A DNA stretch of 64,000 nt from Apus apus (lineage: Eukaryota; Chordata; Aves; Apodiformes; Apodidae). The notes below the pieces were generated by a model. The model did no database searches. It saw only the letters and a program-made list of their open reading frames with translations, and was not told where the DNA came from. Each line of letters begins with the position of its first letter. The first letter of the stretch is position 1. The translations under genes were made by a program, and so were the position numbers. The DNA is taken from the NCBI RefSeq assembly GCF_020740795.1, contig NC_067304.1, positions 2,284,056 through 2,348,055 of the forward strand. Direction: 5' to 3'. Below, piece after piece: positions 35,239-46,500 of this stretch.

Positions 35239-37047
35239 TCTCAGAGAGAAAATATAGTCTCAGACAGTCCGATTATAGTAGGTAAAATTAGCTTTTCTTT
35301 TCTCTTTACAAGCATAGATTTCTCTTATTACCTCTCTTATACCCCTCTGATATAAACAATTCTAGAAAGCAAATAAACTCACTTTCTACAATAAATAGAG
35401 CAATCTGTGCTTTACAGCAGCCTGACAATCATGTTTAGGTCCCAGTAGCAACAGCAGGATCAGCCAATTCAAATCCTAAAATGTCATTTAAAACCAAAAC
35501 AAACCCCAAACAAACAGCAAAACAAACCCCCCCCCCCTCCCACCCCCCAAACCCCCAAGATCTTAAAGCATAATAATAGACACAGGTCACGAGTCCACAG
35601 CTGAGCTACCACCTGAAAAGTGTTATGTTCCTTGAAATAAATTACACATGGTGCATATAAAAAAAAAGACCCAGCAACACAACTGAGGACTTCAAGAATG
35701 GTGAACAATAGGTCTAAATAATTTAGAACAATATTTTACAGCTATATACACAAACATCCTTCCCTGGCCACACTCCACAGGCATGATTCTTCTTCTTCTC
35801 ATTTTTACAAAACCCTGTGCCCCTTTCTCTCTTATGTTACAGGAATCCTCCCTAAAATGTGGTTCCATGTCCCAATGTATAAGAAGTGGTATTTTTAAAA
35901 AAGTAGACCAAGTAGAAATGGCAGTGATTACTCCCCACTATTCATTATTAATTATTCTTAATTAGTATTATTTCTTTGTTTACCCACACCCTCCCCCCCC
36001 CCCATTCTCTTCAGTATGAAAAAGTCAAAGCAATTAAAAAAATAGTGAGTTAAAAAGTGAAATGATGATATTCAATCTACAATCTTGCTCTGCACCTTTG
36101 GTTCTTCACATGGGAAAGCAGGAAAAACAACCAAAAAAAAGGGGGGGGGGGTACCCAAAAAAACCCAGAGAAGTCCCCAAGTCCTTGGCTGATTGGAAAG
36201 GTTTTTTTTTACCTCGAGTTTCCAAACATCAGTTGGTTTTGGGGTTTTTTTTTGCTATTAAAACACACCCTCCCCCCCCAAGGAAAAAAAAACAAGCAGG
36301 GATTGTCTGCAGAGCTGGATGTCCTGGGGTTTTTTAATGGGTAACAACTCTGGAGAGAAGAGAAAAAGGGAACAGGTGGGTGGGAGAAGGTGAAAAGGCC
36401 CAGGTGGGTTCATTTTGGTTTCAACCCAAACTGAGTCAAAGGAAAAACAGGGGGATGGGGGGGGAAGAAAGGAAGAGGAGCCTGACACCAAATGTGCACA
36501 AACCAACACAAAAGATGCATCTCCCTCCAACCCTGATCAACCTCAGTGCCTGCAAAGCTGCTCCAGCTCATTAGACACCTCCAGAATTAGCTTCTTACAA
36601 GAGAAATTATCTTTGCTTAGACTCTTAGGAAACCCTGATATGAAACGTTCCTGGAACAGTCACAGAAATCAGAATGGAAATGTCAAGCCACCAAATCAAT
36701 TTCTAGGACACACACACACAAAACCAAACATAAAATCATTTGCTTTTAGTATTTAAAGCTCTGTGCTTCTGTGCATGGAGGTGTGTACAGCAGAGGGGAA
36801 GGTCAGCAAAATACCTCAAGCTTTTCTACATGACATGAGAGAAATCAAACATGAAAACACCACGTAGGTGTAGGCAGGAAAACTGTCACACCAACTCCCA
36901 GCTGCCATTTGTTGTTGTTGTTTCATGTGATGGGACAATCAATGTCATTAAAAAAGGTATCAAAAGGCCAATGATGGTTATTTGGGTGAATTTGGCACAA
37001 GAAAAGTCCAGTTGGGTAGAGGATCTGGGTAGAGATCCAGTTGTAGA

Positions 37048-37137
37048 GGATCCTGGTTGGGTTTGGGTGGATCCTGGTTGGGTTTGAGTGGATCCTGGTT
37101 GGGTTACAGTGGATCCTGGTTGGGTTACAGTGGATCC
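37048..37137. repeat. 21-bp tandem repeat, about 4.3 copies
   Basis: GGATCCTGGTTGGGTTTGGG and variants repeat every 21 bp from 37048, with a fifth partial unit ending in GGATCCCAG. Weaker related units extend upstream to about 37010. The array lies in the BRPF3 3' UTR, about 375 bp after the stop in transcript order. Confidence 0.9.
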
Positions 37138-37508
37138 CAGGAATTACTGGGGCTGGCTGAGGATTTGAACACCCCAGTGGCAGGGAGGGGGTTGGGCAGG
37201 GATGAGGTCCCAACACCCCAGTGCTGCCACTGCACCGTGGCTCTGTCACCCAGCAGCTTTTCCTACCTGCTTCACTCCTGGCCCTGTAGACTGAACAACT
37301 CACCTCCTGCCAGCTCTTCAGCAAGACACATTCAGAAAGAAGCTGGGCAGGCTTTTTTTGGCACATTTCAGGGTACTTGGAGGAGTGATGAGCTGCTGGG
37401 AACGTTCCCCCAGCCGCTCAGCGCACGACACCATCCACTCCACCCGTGGAGGAGGAGGAGACCTGGCTCCAGGTCTGGAGGAAAAGGAGGAGCAGGCACC
37501 CTGAGGCC

Positions 37509-40500
37509 TCACAGGTAAGAGGAGGTGAGGAAGGGGTGATCCCCCCTCACTCTGCTCAGGTGGACCATGGCTCGGTCGTAGGCCACCTGCACAGACTTGC
37601 GGATGCTGGTTTTTCTGCCTTCCATCATCTTCAGCTTGTCCACCGTGTCATCCACGCCCAAGGGATAGACTTTGTCACGGGGAAGCCACTGCCTGCAGGG
37701 GAGAGGAGAGCACAGGGCAACTGGCTGCTCAATCTGCTGCTGGTTTCAAGTCAAATCCTCTCTTAACTCGCTGCAGGTTTTGGCTACGGAATCAGATCTT
37801 TGCGTGCCCCAGGTTTTTGTGGTGATGTGACCCCTTGGGTGAAGGACACTGGGCTGTTCCCTATGGAATTGGAGCAGCTGGATGTGATGCTCTTGGGCCA
37901 GGGAAAAGCTGGGCTGGCTTCCTCATTTAGACTCTGGCTTAAGTTCTCCAATGTACATGTAACATCATCATCACCCCTGGACACTCCCAGCACCACGGGT
38001 GACTTTAAACCTTCCCGCACTCACCACAGGCCCTCACCTGCCTCCACACACTCACCAGGTTCTCTTGTTGTCAAAGAAAAGGACCAGGAAGAGCTTTTCT
38101 CCTGCCTCTGTCTGCCTCTGCTCCCCCAGCTTCAACACATCCACGGGTGGGACTGGGATGGGGACTCCATTGTGGAGCAAACCCTCGCGCGGCATCTTGG
38201 GATCGATGATCTGGTGACACAGGGAAAGGAGATTTAGGCACTTCCAGTGCTGCAGAAAAATGCTTTCTCCACCTCCCCCAGTTCTTTCAGTCTAGCCAAG
38301 CTAAGCAATTAAAATGTACTTAGGATGGGAAAGGAAAATTGAGCAATGATCACTTTCCCCACAGCTGCAGAGTGAGCAGGAGAGGGAAGATCCCCTCCTG
38401 TCCCCGAGAGACCCATGTTTTATGAATCCTCTGCAACAATGAGGAAAACTAACTGTGCAAAAGGGGGAAAAAACCAAAACAAGCCCATCTTGCAGGATTT
38501 TGGGACGTTTTCTGTCTGGTTCCACTAGATTCTAGCACTGTGTTGTGGGCTCCCTGCTCTGTGGGGAGAGGCTGAGGAGCAAAGGGCACTTACCAAGGCA
38601 GGGTAGGAGGGGTAGCCACGGCACTTGGCCCACACCAGCTCCAGGGGCTCCAGCTCAGCCTGATTCTCGTAGGACATCAGGAGAGTCCTGCCTAAGGGAC
38701 AGAAGGAGACATGGATTAGGAGGGTGAGTCCTGGCAAGGGGCTCAAGACACACATCTCATCTGCAGGAAGCTTATGATAAATTTGGGAGGTGCAGCACGA
38801 CTCAGCCCGGCCACGGGGAGTGTCCAGTCATGGTCTGCACCAAGACAGAGCCACAGGCTCCTAAACCAGGGGTCTAAGTCCACGCATGGAGCTCCAGATG
38901 AACTCTTAAACATGGGAATATTCATCAGCTTCTAAAGGAGGGTGGCAGGAGGATGGGGCCAGGGATCCTAAAGATCATCTAGATCCACCCCCTAAATGGG
39001 CAGGAACACATCCCACCAGCCCAGGTTGCTCCAAGCCCCATCCAAGGAGGAGAATTTCCTCCTCATGTCCAACCTCCATCTCCCTCTTCCACTTTTCATC
39101 CATCCCCTTCATCCCACCCCTTCCTGCCCTTGTCCCAAGTCCCTCCCCAGCTTTCCTGGAGCCCCTTCAGGCACTGGAAGGTGCTCTAAGGTCTCCCTGG
39201 AGCCTTCTCTTCTCCAGGCTGGACAATCCAACTCTCAGCCTGCTTTAAAGGACTTTTGATCTTAAAGGTCTTTTCCAACTAAATTGATTCTATAACACCC
39301 AGGCAGGTCAGTGCTCTGATTTTATGAGCTGAATAGTTCTCACAGGACTGGTCCCTGACTGGTTCCCCTGGTGCAGAGGATCTGTCAGTGTGGTGGGACC
39401 AAGAGCAGGGTGTTCCCCAAAGCTGCTCTGCAGCTGTTCTCACCTGAGCTGCTGAAATCAGAGTCTCCATTCACACCTTCCAAGAAGGGCACCCGAGACA
39501 GAGCTGGTTTCCCTCGACTCCTCTTGGGGGGCATCAAACCACTGTTAGAAAGATATGGAAAAGTTGGGGAGAAAACAGATTAGCCTTGAAATATTGGGTA
39601 ATTACTGTACTGGTGCATGGTTGACATGAGAAGAACACTGAACACTTCAGCAAAACACCTTGAGTACATCTCTGCTGGCGCATGGACACTGGACATCACC
39701 CCAGCTTTGCCATGAGCACAGATTTCTCTAGTGATGGGTCATCAAAGACAAGCAGGGGGCCTGGCAAGTTCAAGGCACTGAAAATATTACTAAGAACATC
39801 AACTAAGAAAGTCTTGCTTCTGCCTGTCCTGGATGACCTCACCCATCAAGGTCAAATAGGGAAGATTGAGGTTGGACATGAGGAGGGAATTCTTGGCTGT
39901 GAGGGTGGGGAGAGCCTGGCCCAGGTTGCCCAGGGAAGCTGTGGCTGCCCCATCCCTGGCAGTGTTGAAGGGCAGGTTGGATGGGGCTTGGAGCAGCCTG
40001 GGCTGGTGGGAGGTGTCCCTGCCCATGCAGGGGGTTGGATCTAGATGACCTTTGAGGTCCCACCAGCCCAAACCATCCCATGATACCCATTTACTTGAAA
40101 AATCAAAGACGGAACCTGAGCAGCTTTTTATCTTCAGGGTCAGGACACATAATAAGTACCAGTTTGAGGAGGTTTTGACAAAGAAGTCAAAAGATAAAAG
40201 CAGGCAGATGAAACCAGACACAGAAGGTGTTCTGGGGAACAGTTCAGCAGGAGATACTCACCTGCAGGCTTCAAACACCAGGCCACCTCCCCTGCCAGAG
40301 CCACACTCCGAGTCAGAGCCACTTTCTCCGTGCTTGGTGAAACCATTTGTCACTCCTGCCCAGGGGACAAACAAGAATCAGCCCAAAGCAGCAGCAGCAA
40401 CAACACACAGAGATGCTACCAAGGCTCAGGGAAGGTCACTGTCCCACCACTGCCAGCCACCAAGATGCTGAGCACTTCAATCAGAGAGTTCAATGCAGAG

Positions 40501-43500
40501 TTCCCCAGACTCAGCTGCAACCAAAAGGGGACTGATCCCAGGTATTTCTACCCACAACACATGAAATATTAGGTTGTCCCTGAAGAAGGAAGTGCTGGAG
40601 AAGTGCCTGGGCATGGAACAGGAGAGCTCCATGCAGCACCCAGCTTGCTGGGCAAAGCCACAGGCCAGGAAATGAACCACGTGCTCATCTGGCTTCAAAT
40701 GTTATTGGAAAAGGCACGGAGGCTTCATGCTGACCCCCATGGACTTCCCCTGCCTCAGCCCAGGCCTGGCTGCAGGGCAGGTCCATGGATCCCAACAGGA
40801 GATTTCCCAGTGCATGGAGCAGACACTGAGGAAGCCAGTTCCCCCTGGGCAGAAGCTGGTTCCCCAGCACACTCCTCTCTGGCTGGTACCAGTGTCACTG
40901 TAGCTGTAAGTGGGATACATCACTTCTTTGCCCTGGATGCCAACTGAGCTGGAAATCTTCCAGGTTTCCTGCTCTGTGCACCAGAGGGACACCCACACGG
41001 AGAGCTGGGATCACCTCCAAGTTTAGACAAGTTCCACAACCAGAGACAGGCAGAGGTGGACAGGGAATGACCCCCCAGGAGCATCCCCAAGCCCAGAGCA
41101 GATGACCACTGCCTTCCCCACCCAGGGATCCATGACCCCCACACTCCCTGTGGAAAAGCCCACCAGCCATCCAGAGGGCACATCCATGCCAAAGCCACTA
41201 TTGTTTTCCCAGCTGGAACAGCCACAGGGAGAACGTTTCTGGGAAACACCTTGTTCTGACAGTCCTGATCATGCTGACCTGCCCCTGCTGTGCAAACCAG
41301 GCACTCCCTCCACTGAGGAGACATCCATTGTGTTGGGAACAGCAAAAGCAGCTGGATCCCAAAAGCAGGGCTGCAACTGGCAGGGAAAAAAACACCTGGG
41401 CTGCTTCAGCACAGGAAAAATGTCACTGCCCAGTGATTTATCCATGATTTTCCAGCACCCTGCCTTTATTTTTCCTTTTTTAATTTCAGCCTCTCATTCT
41501 GACCTGTACCCTTGAGGACAACTCCCTTCTGCTTTAATTACTGGCAGATGATGATGGTGAGTCCCTCAACCCTCTGCCCTTCTTTGGAGAAGCCATTTGT
41601 GTTTCATCTAACCTGTTCTGGTAAGACAATCCCCATCTCCATCATCATCACAGAATGGTTGGGGTTGGAAGGGACCTTCAAGATCCAGTCCAAACCCCCT
41701 GCATGGGCAGGGACACCTCCCACCAGCCCAGGCTGCTCCAAGCCCCATCCAACCTGCCCTTCAACACTGCCAGAGATGGGGCAGCCACAGCTTCCCTGGG
41801 CAACCTGGGCCAGGGTCTCACCACCCTCACACCAAAGAATTTCCTCCTCATGGCCAACCTCAATCTCCTCTCCCACTTTTCATCCATCCCCCTCATCCCA
41901 TCCCTCCCTGCCCTTGTCCCAAGCCCCTCCCCAGCTTTCCTGGAGCCCCTTCAGGCACTGGAAGGTGCTCTAAGGTCTCCCTGGAGCCTTCTCTTCTCCA
42001 GGCTGAACACCCCAACTCTCCCAGCCTGTCTCCAGAGCAGAGCTGCTCCAGCCCAAGGATCATCTGCAATTGCTTTCCTCACACTCTCAATTTGCTCATG
42101 ACCTTCCAACAGTCAAAACAGCTTTAAGATAAGATTTGAGGTGTAGGCCAAGTCAAGCCTTACAGATGGGAACTGTCCCACAGTGGCTGTTAATACAGAA
42201 TTAAAAATCAATCACACTCCTGTCACTCAGGTGTTCCGTTTCGCCTTGAGTCTTTCCAAATTTCATCACAGCTGCTCATTCTCGTTTGCAGGTCTAATTT
42301 GAAAAGGAACCTAATTTTATTTAAACCCCAGACCTGATTTAAAAGGAATGTTTAAACATCTCCTCTTACATGGGTGCTGTGTCCCTGGTCCACTGCACAC
42401 TTCCAACCCAATGCACCACTTCTGTAGCTGGAAATTCTTGCTCCTAAGAGTGTCCAAGCAAACACAAACCCTTCCATGAGGGTGAAGCTGTGGCTGCCCC
42501 ATCCCTGGCAGTGTTGAAGGGCAGGTTGGATGGGGCTTGGAGCAACCTGGGCTGGTGGGAGGTGTCCCTGCCCATGCAGGCGGGTGGGACTGGATGGACT
42601 CAAAGGTCCCTTCCAACCCAAAGCACCCCATGATTCTATGCCATGATTCCCTGCACGACTTCAGGAACATGTAGCAGAGATGAAGCTTTCACCAGACACA
42701 CCTGGTCACGAGGACCATGTCTTGTGAGTTTCAGGTGAGTAGTTTGGACACAGGCATCTTCACCCAGCCCCAGGATTCCCACTCTCTCAGCTCGACCTCG
42801 CAGTTCCCAGAAGGAAGACAAATCCTAAGGAATTACCTCTCTGTCCTGCCTGCCTGGGCGACCTCTCCCCGTCGCTCTCGCTGCAGGTCCCGCTCCGCAG
42901 CCGCTTCCGAGCCTGAGGGCGGGAAGGTGAAAGCTGCCCGGCCTGCCCGTGGCCCTCCCCGTTCTCCAGGGAACAGTCCAGGCCTCTCTGCAGCTTCACC
43001 CCATTCTTAGCTTTCCTAAAAAGGACAGATGTCCTTCGGCCCACGCCGCTGAAGGGGGGGCTGGCCGGGGTGCCCGCGGGTGGCAAGGCCAGCCCGTTGA
43101 GGCCGTTGTCGCTGAGCAGGCGCTGGAAGGCCTGGCTCTCCCGTTGCAGGGCCTTCTTGTCAAAGAGGTCCCTGTCTGGCATCACCTTCTTCTGCAGCTG
43201 ATTCAAGGACTTGCTTTCACTGATGGGTTTGAGGGTTGGAGGGTCCTGGAGAGAGTCCAGCTCTGAGAGGGATGGTGCGGGTCCTGTGGGTTCCAGGGTG
43301 GGAGGCTGAGGGGGTTTGGCATCATCTGTTAAAGGAACAAAGAATCTGCTTGAGCATTTCAGGAAGTTATTCCCCAAAACTACCAGCAGCCATTCCCATC
43401 TTTCACTAGGGCCATGGACAGGAGAAACAGCAGGTCTCGACTGCTGACATGCACTAGGAGTCACAGAATCATTTGGGTTGGAAGGGACCACTGAAGATCA

Positions 43501-46500
43501 TCCAGTGCAACCCCCTGCTACAGCAGGGTCACCTACAGTAGATCCCACAGGAACACATCCAGATGCATTTGGAATGTCTCCAGAGGAGACTCCACAAGCT
43601 CTCTGGCCTGTTCCAGGGCTCTGTTACTCTCCCAGTAAAGAAGATTTTCCTTATGCTTAACATGAACCTCCTGTGCTCCAGCTTCTGCTCATTGCCCCTT
43701 GTCCTGTCACCGGACAATACGGGAAAGAGACAGAAAGGAGACCTGGAGCTAAAACCCTTCTGCAGCCTCTCACCTTTATTCTCTTCCTCGTCCCCTTCCC
43801 TCGATGCTTTATCCAGCCCCCCCTCCTGGGGCACAGGCTCCCCATTGGGATTGGTCTTGTTCTGCTGCTGGGCCAGTTTCTGCCGAATGGAGTTGATTTC
43901 CCGTCTCAGGAGCCGGATGCGCCGCGTCCGGGCGCCGCTGGACCTCATGGTGCTCACCATGTCCAGCTTCTCCAGCAGCTCCTTCAGCTGGGCCTCCAAG
44001 GAGAGGTGAGCCCGGTTCTCCGGGAGGAGGATGTTATCCACTGCATCAAAAGAGAGTGTGACAGTGAAGGGAAGGAGCAAGGCTTCCTGGAGAAGCATTT
44101 TGGGCTCACTGCCATGCCTCCTTCCCACTGCTTGAACAATTTCAGTTCATGGATTTAGGAATTAACCTTGGAGCTCAGAGTTCCCTCCTTTGGGTAAAGA
44201 GCAGCTGATTTAACCTGCACTGCTCTCCAGTCCCTGTTACTGTCCCAGGGCAACAGTGACAGGGCTGCACCCACAGCCCAAGCCCTGGGCAGAAACCTAA
44301 TTCATTGTCAGATGAAACAACAAAATCAGAGCACAAAACAGAACATGTTTGCCCTTCCTCTGGCTCTGCTGATGGGCTGGAATCCAAGAGTGCAGGGCAG
44401 AGAGCTGATGGCTGGGCTGTCCTACACCAAGAGGAATTTCCCAACAGACTGTCTGTATCCCAGAGGGCTGCAATATTTAGGAATCACACCACGAGCTCTG
44501 CTGGGTGGCAGCAGTGCTCTATACTGAGGTTAGCCAGGTTATCCAGCCAGTGCTTTGGAGCTGCAGCTCAGGACCAGCTGTGGGAGTGGATGGGCTCTTG
44601 TTGTGAATGGAAAGGCTTGGTTGGAAGGACTGTCTCCCCCTCAGACCTCAGTGCTCCACACCTAACCAACCCTGCTGCTCTCTACCCATTTACAATGAAA
44701 TGTGCTTTCCTCAGAGCAAAAGTCCTAAATCCACCTTTGCACCATTCTCTCAAATACCAAGTTTTACTACAGCCATGGCACAAATCAATCAGTGTGGGCC
44801 CCCAGAGGCTCTTCAGGAGCAGACATGCACTAGGAGAGCTGGAGCTGAGCTGCACCTAGCTCCAAGGGCCTGGCTCACCTGAAACCATAGATTGTGTTGG
44901 GTTGGAAGTGACCATTAAAGCTCATCTGGTCCAGCCCCCCTACAATAAGCAGGGACATCTCCAACCAGACCACCTTGCTCAGAGCCCCATCAAGCCTCAC
45001 CCTGAATGTCTCCAGGATGAGGTCCCCACCACCTCTCTAGGCAGCCTGTTCCACTGATCCACCACCCTCATATGAAAGAACTTTTTCCCAATGTCCAACC
45101 TCAATCTACCCTTTTCTAGCTTAAAACCATCACCCCTTGTCCTATCATTACATGTCCTGGTGAGCAGCTCTTCCCCAGCCTCCCTACAGGCCCCTTCAGG
45201 CACTGGAAGGTGCTCTAAGGTGCCCCCAGGGTCTTCTCTCTTCTCCAGGCTGAACAACCCCACCCCCCTCAGCCTGTCTTCATCAGAGAGAGAGAAATCC
45301 CACTCTGAGGGCCCGAAAGAGTGAGATCCATGCTTAGGTATTTAGATGGAGAGAAATATTCCTTCATGCTGAACAACCTCTACAATTTTCCCACGGGTCG
45401 AGCAACACGCCCCGAAGGAAGAAAACAAACCCGCCATCTGCCCAGAAACAACCCAACCAAAAACTGAACAACCACTCACCATCCTCCCAAGAAAAGCGGT
45501 AAAAGTCCTCGGTTTTGGGTGACTCGGGCAGGTGAACCCCCACATCAGTGTCAAAGCCAATGTTCTCAGCCTGCCTCCGGGCATGGCGCAAAACGGCTCC
45601 TCCGAGGTCCCTGAGCCGGACAGCTGCTCGGTGGAAAATCGTGTCTTTAGCATTATACCTCATGCAGTTGGTAACTATAAGGTTAAAGTCTTCCTCAAAC
45701 TCCTCCAGGGTTCGGTAGAGGTGGGACTCCAGCTTCCGCCTCATGGTGGAAAAATCCATTGGGTTGGAAATGAATTCCAGGTAATCTGGAACCTAAACAT
45801 ATAAAACCTGTACAATTACAAAAACCATTTACTAGCCAAACTGGAGCGCGTCCAGCACGAGAACTCCTAAAGCCCTTTCCACCAGCAAAGGGCAGAGCCA
45901 GCAGGTCCTTTCTATGTCACCCACTCCAAGTAGACACATCCTGGCTCTGCAAAACGTAACTGAGACGTGCTGAAGCTTCCAGAAAACAAACACCCTTTTT
46001 TGTTGTTGTTGTTGTTGCTTTGGCTTGGAAGGATAGCCACATGGTGAGTCCCCTTTGAGATATTCTTAGGTCCATCAGCAGTTTGGGACACAGAGCACTG
46101 GGACAAGCTGCCCAGAAAGGCTGTGGAGTCTCCTCTGGAGACATTCCAAACCCATCTGGACATGTTCCTATGGGATCTACTGTAGGTGAGACCCTGCTCT
46201 AGCAGGGGGTTGGACTAGATGATCTTCAGAGGTCCCTTCCAACCCCGAGGACTGTGTGACTCTGTGCTTCCAGGGGTAGGACAGCACATGGTGACAGCAG
46301 CATCTCACCTACAACCCATTAGATGCCTCTAGGAAAGAGACTTGCCTCGTTCAGGTTGACAGGCTCTGCAAAGATCTGGGCAGCATCCTTCTCCTGCAGC
46401 AGGTCCAGCGTTGTGCGCAGCAGCACGTTGAAAGGGGTCAGCTGCAGCTCCATGGCAGCCTGCTGCACCTTGACCTGGGAAGGGGACAACAGCCACGAGC

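Larger units (their letters stand above)
35200..37508 (-). other. BRPF3: BRPF3 3' UTR
   Basis: From the stop at 37509-37511 down to the poly(A) signals near 35.2 kb. AT-rich over 35200-36900, with poly-C, poly-A and poly-T runs near 35527, 36135 and 36207, a (CA)5 near 36711, and a 21-bp tandem repeat at 37048-37137. No other gene is visible. The extent is inferred from the poly(A) signals. Confidence 0.65.

Noticed and set aside
41655-42101. Repeated 'protein' containing [16 protein letters not shown]
   Set aside because: The same peptide appears at each CR1 copy (about 21, 27, 31, 35, 40, 41.7, 47.7, 50.4 and 61 kb). It is the translation of CR1 3' sequence in antisense, not a gene family.
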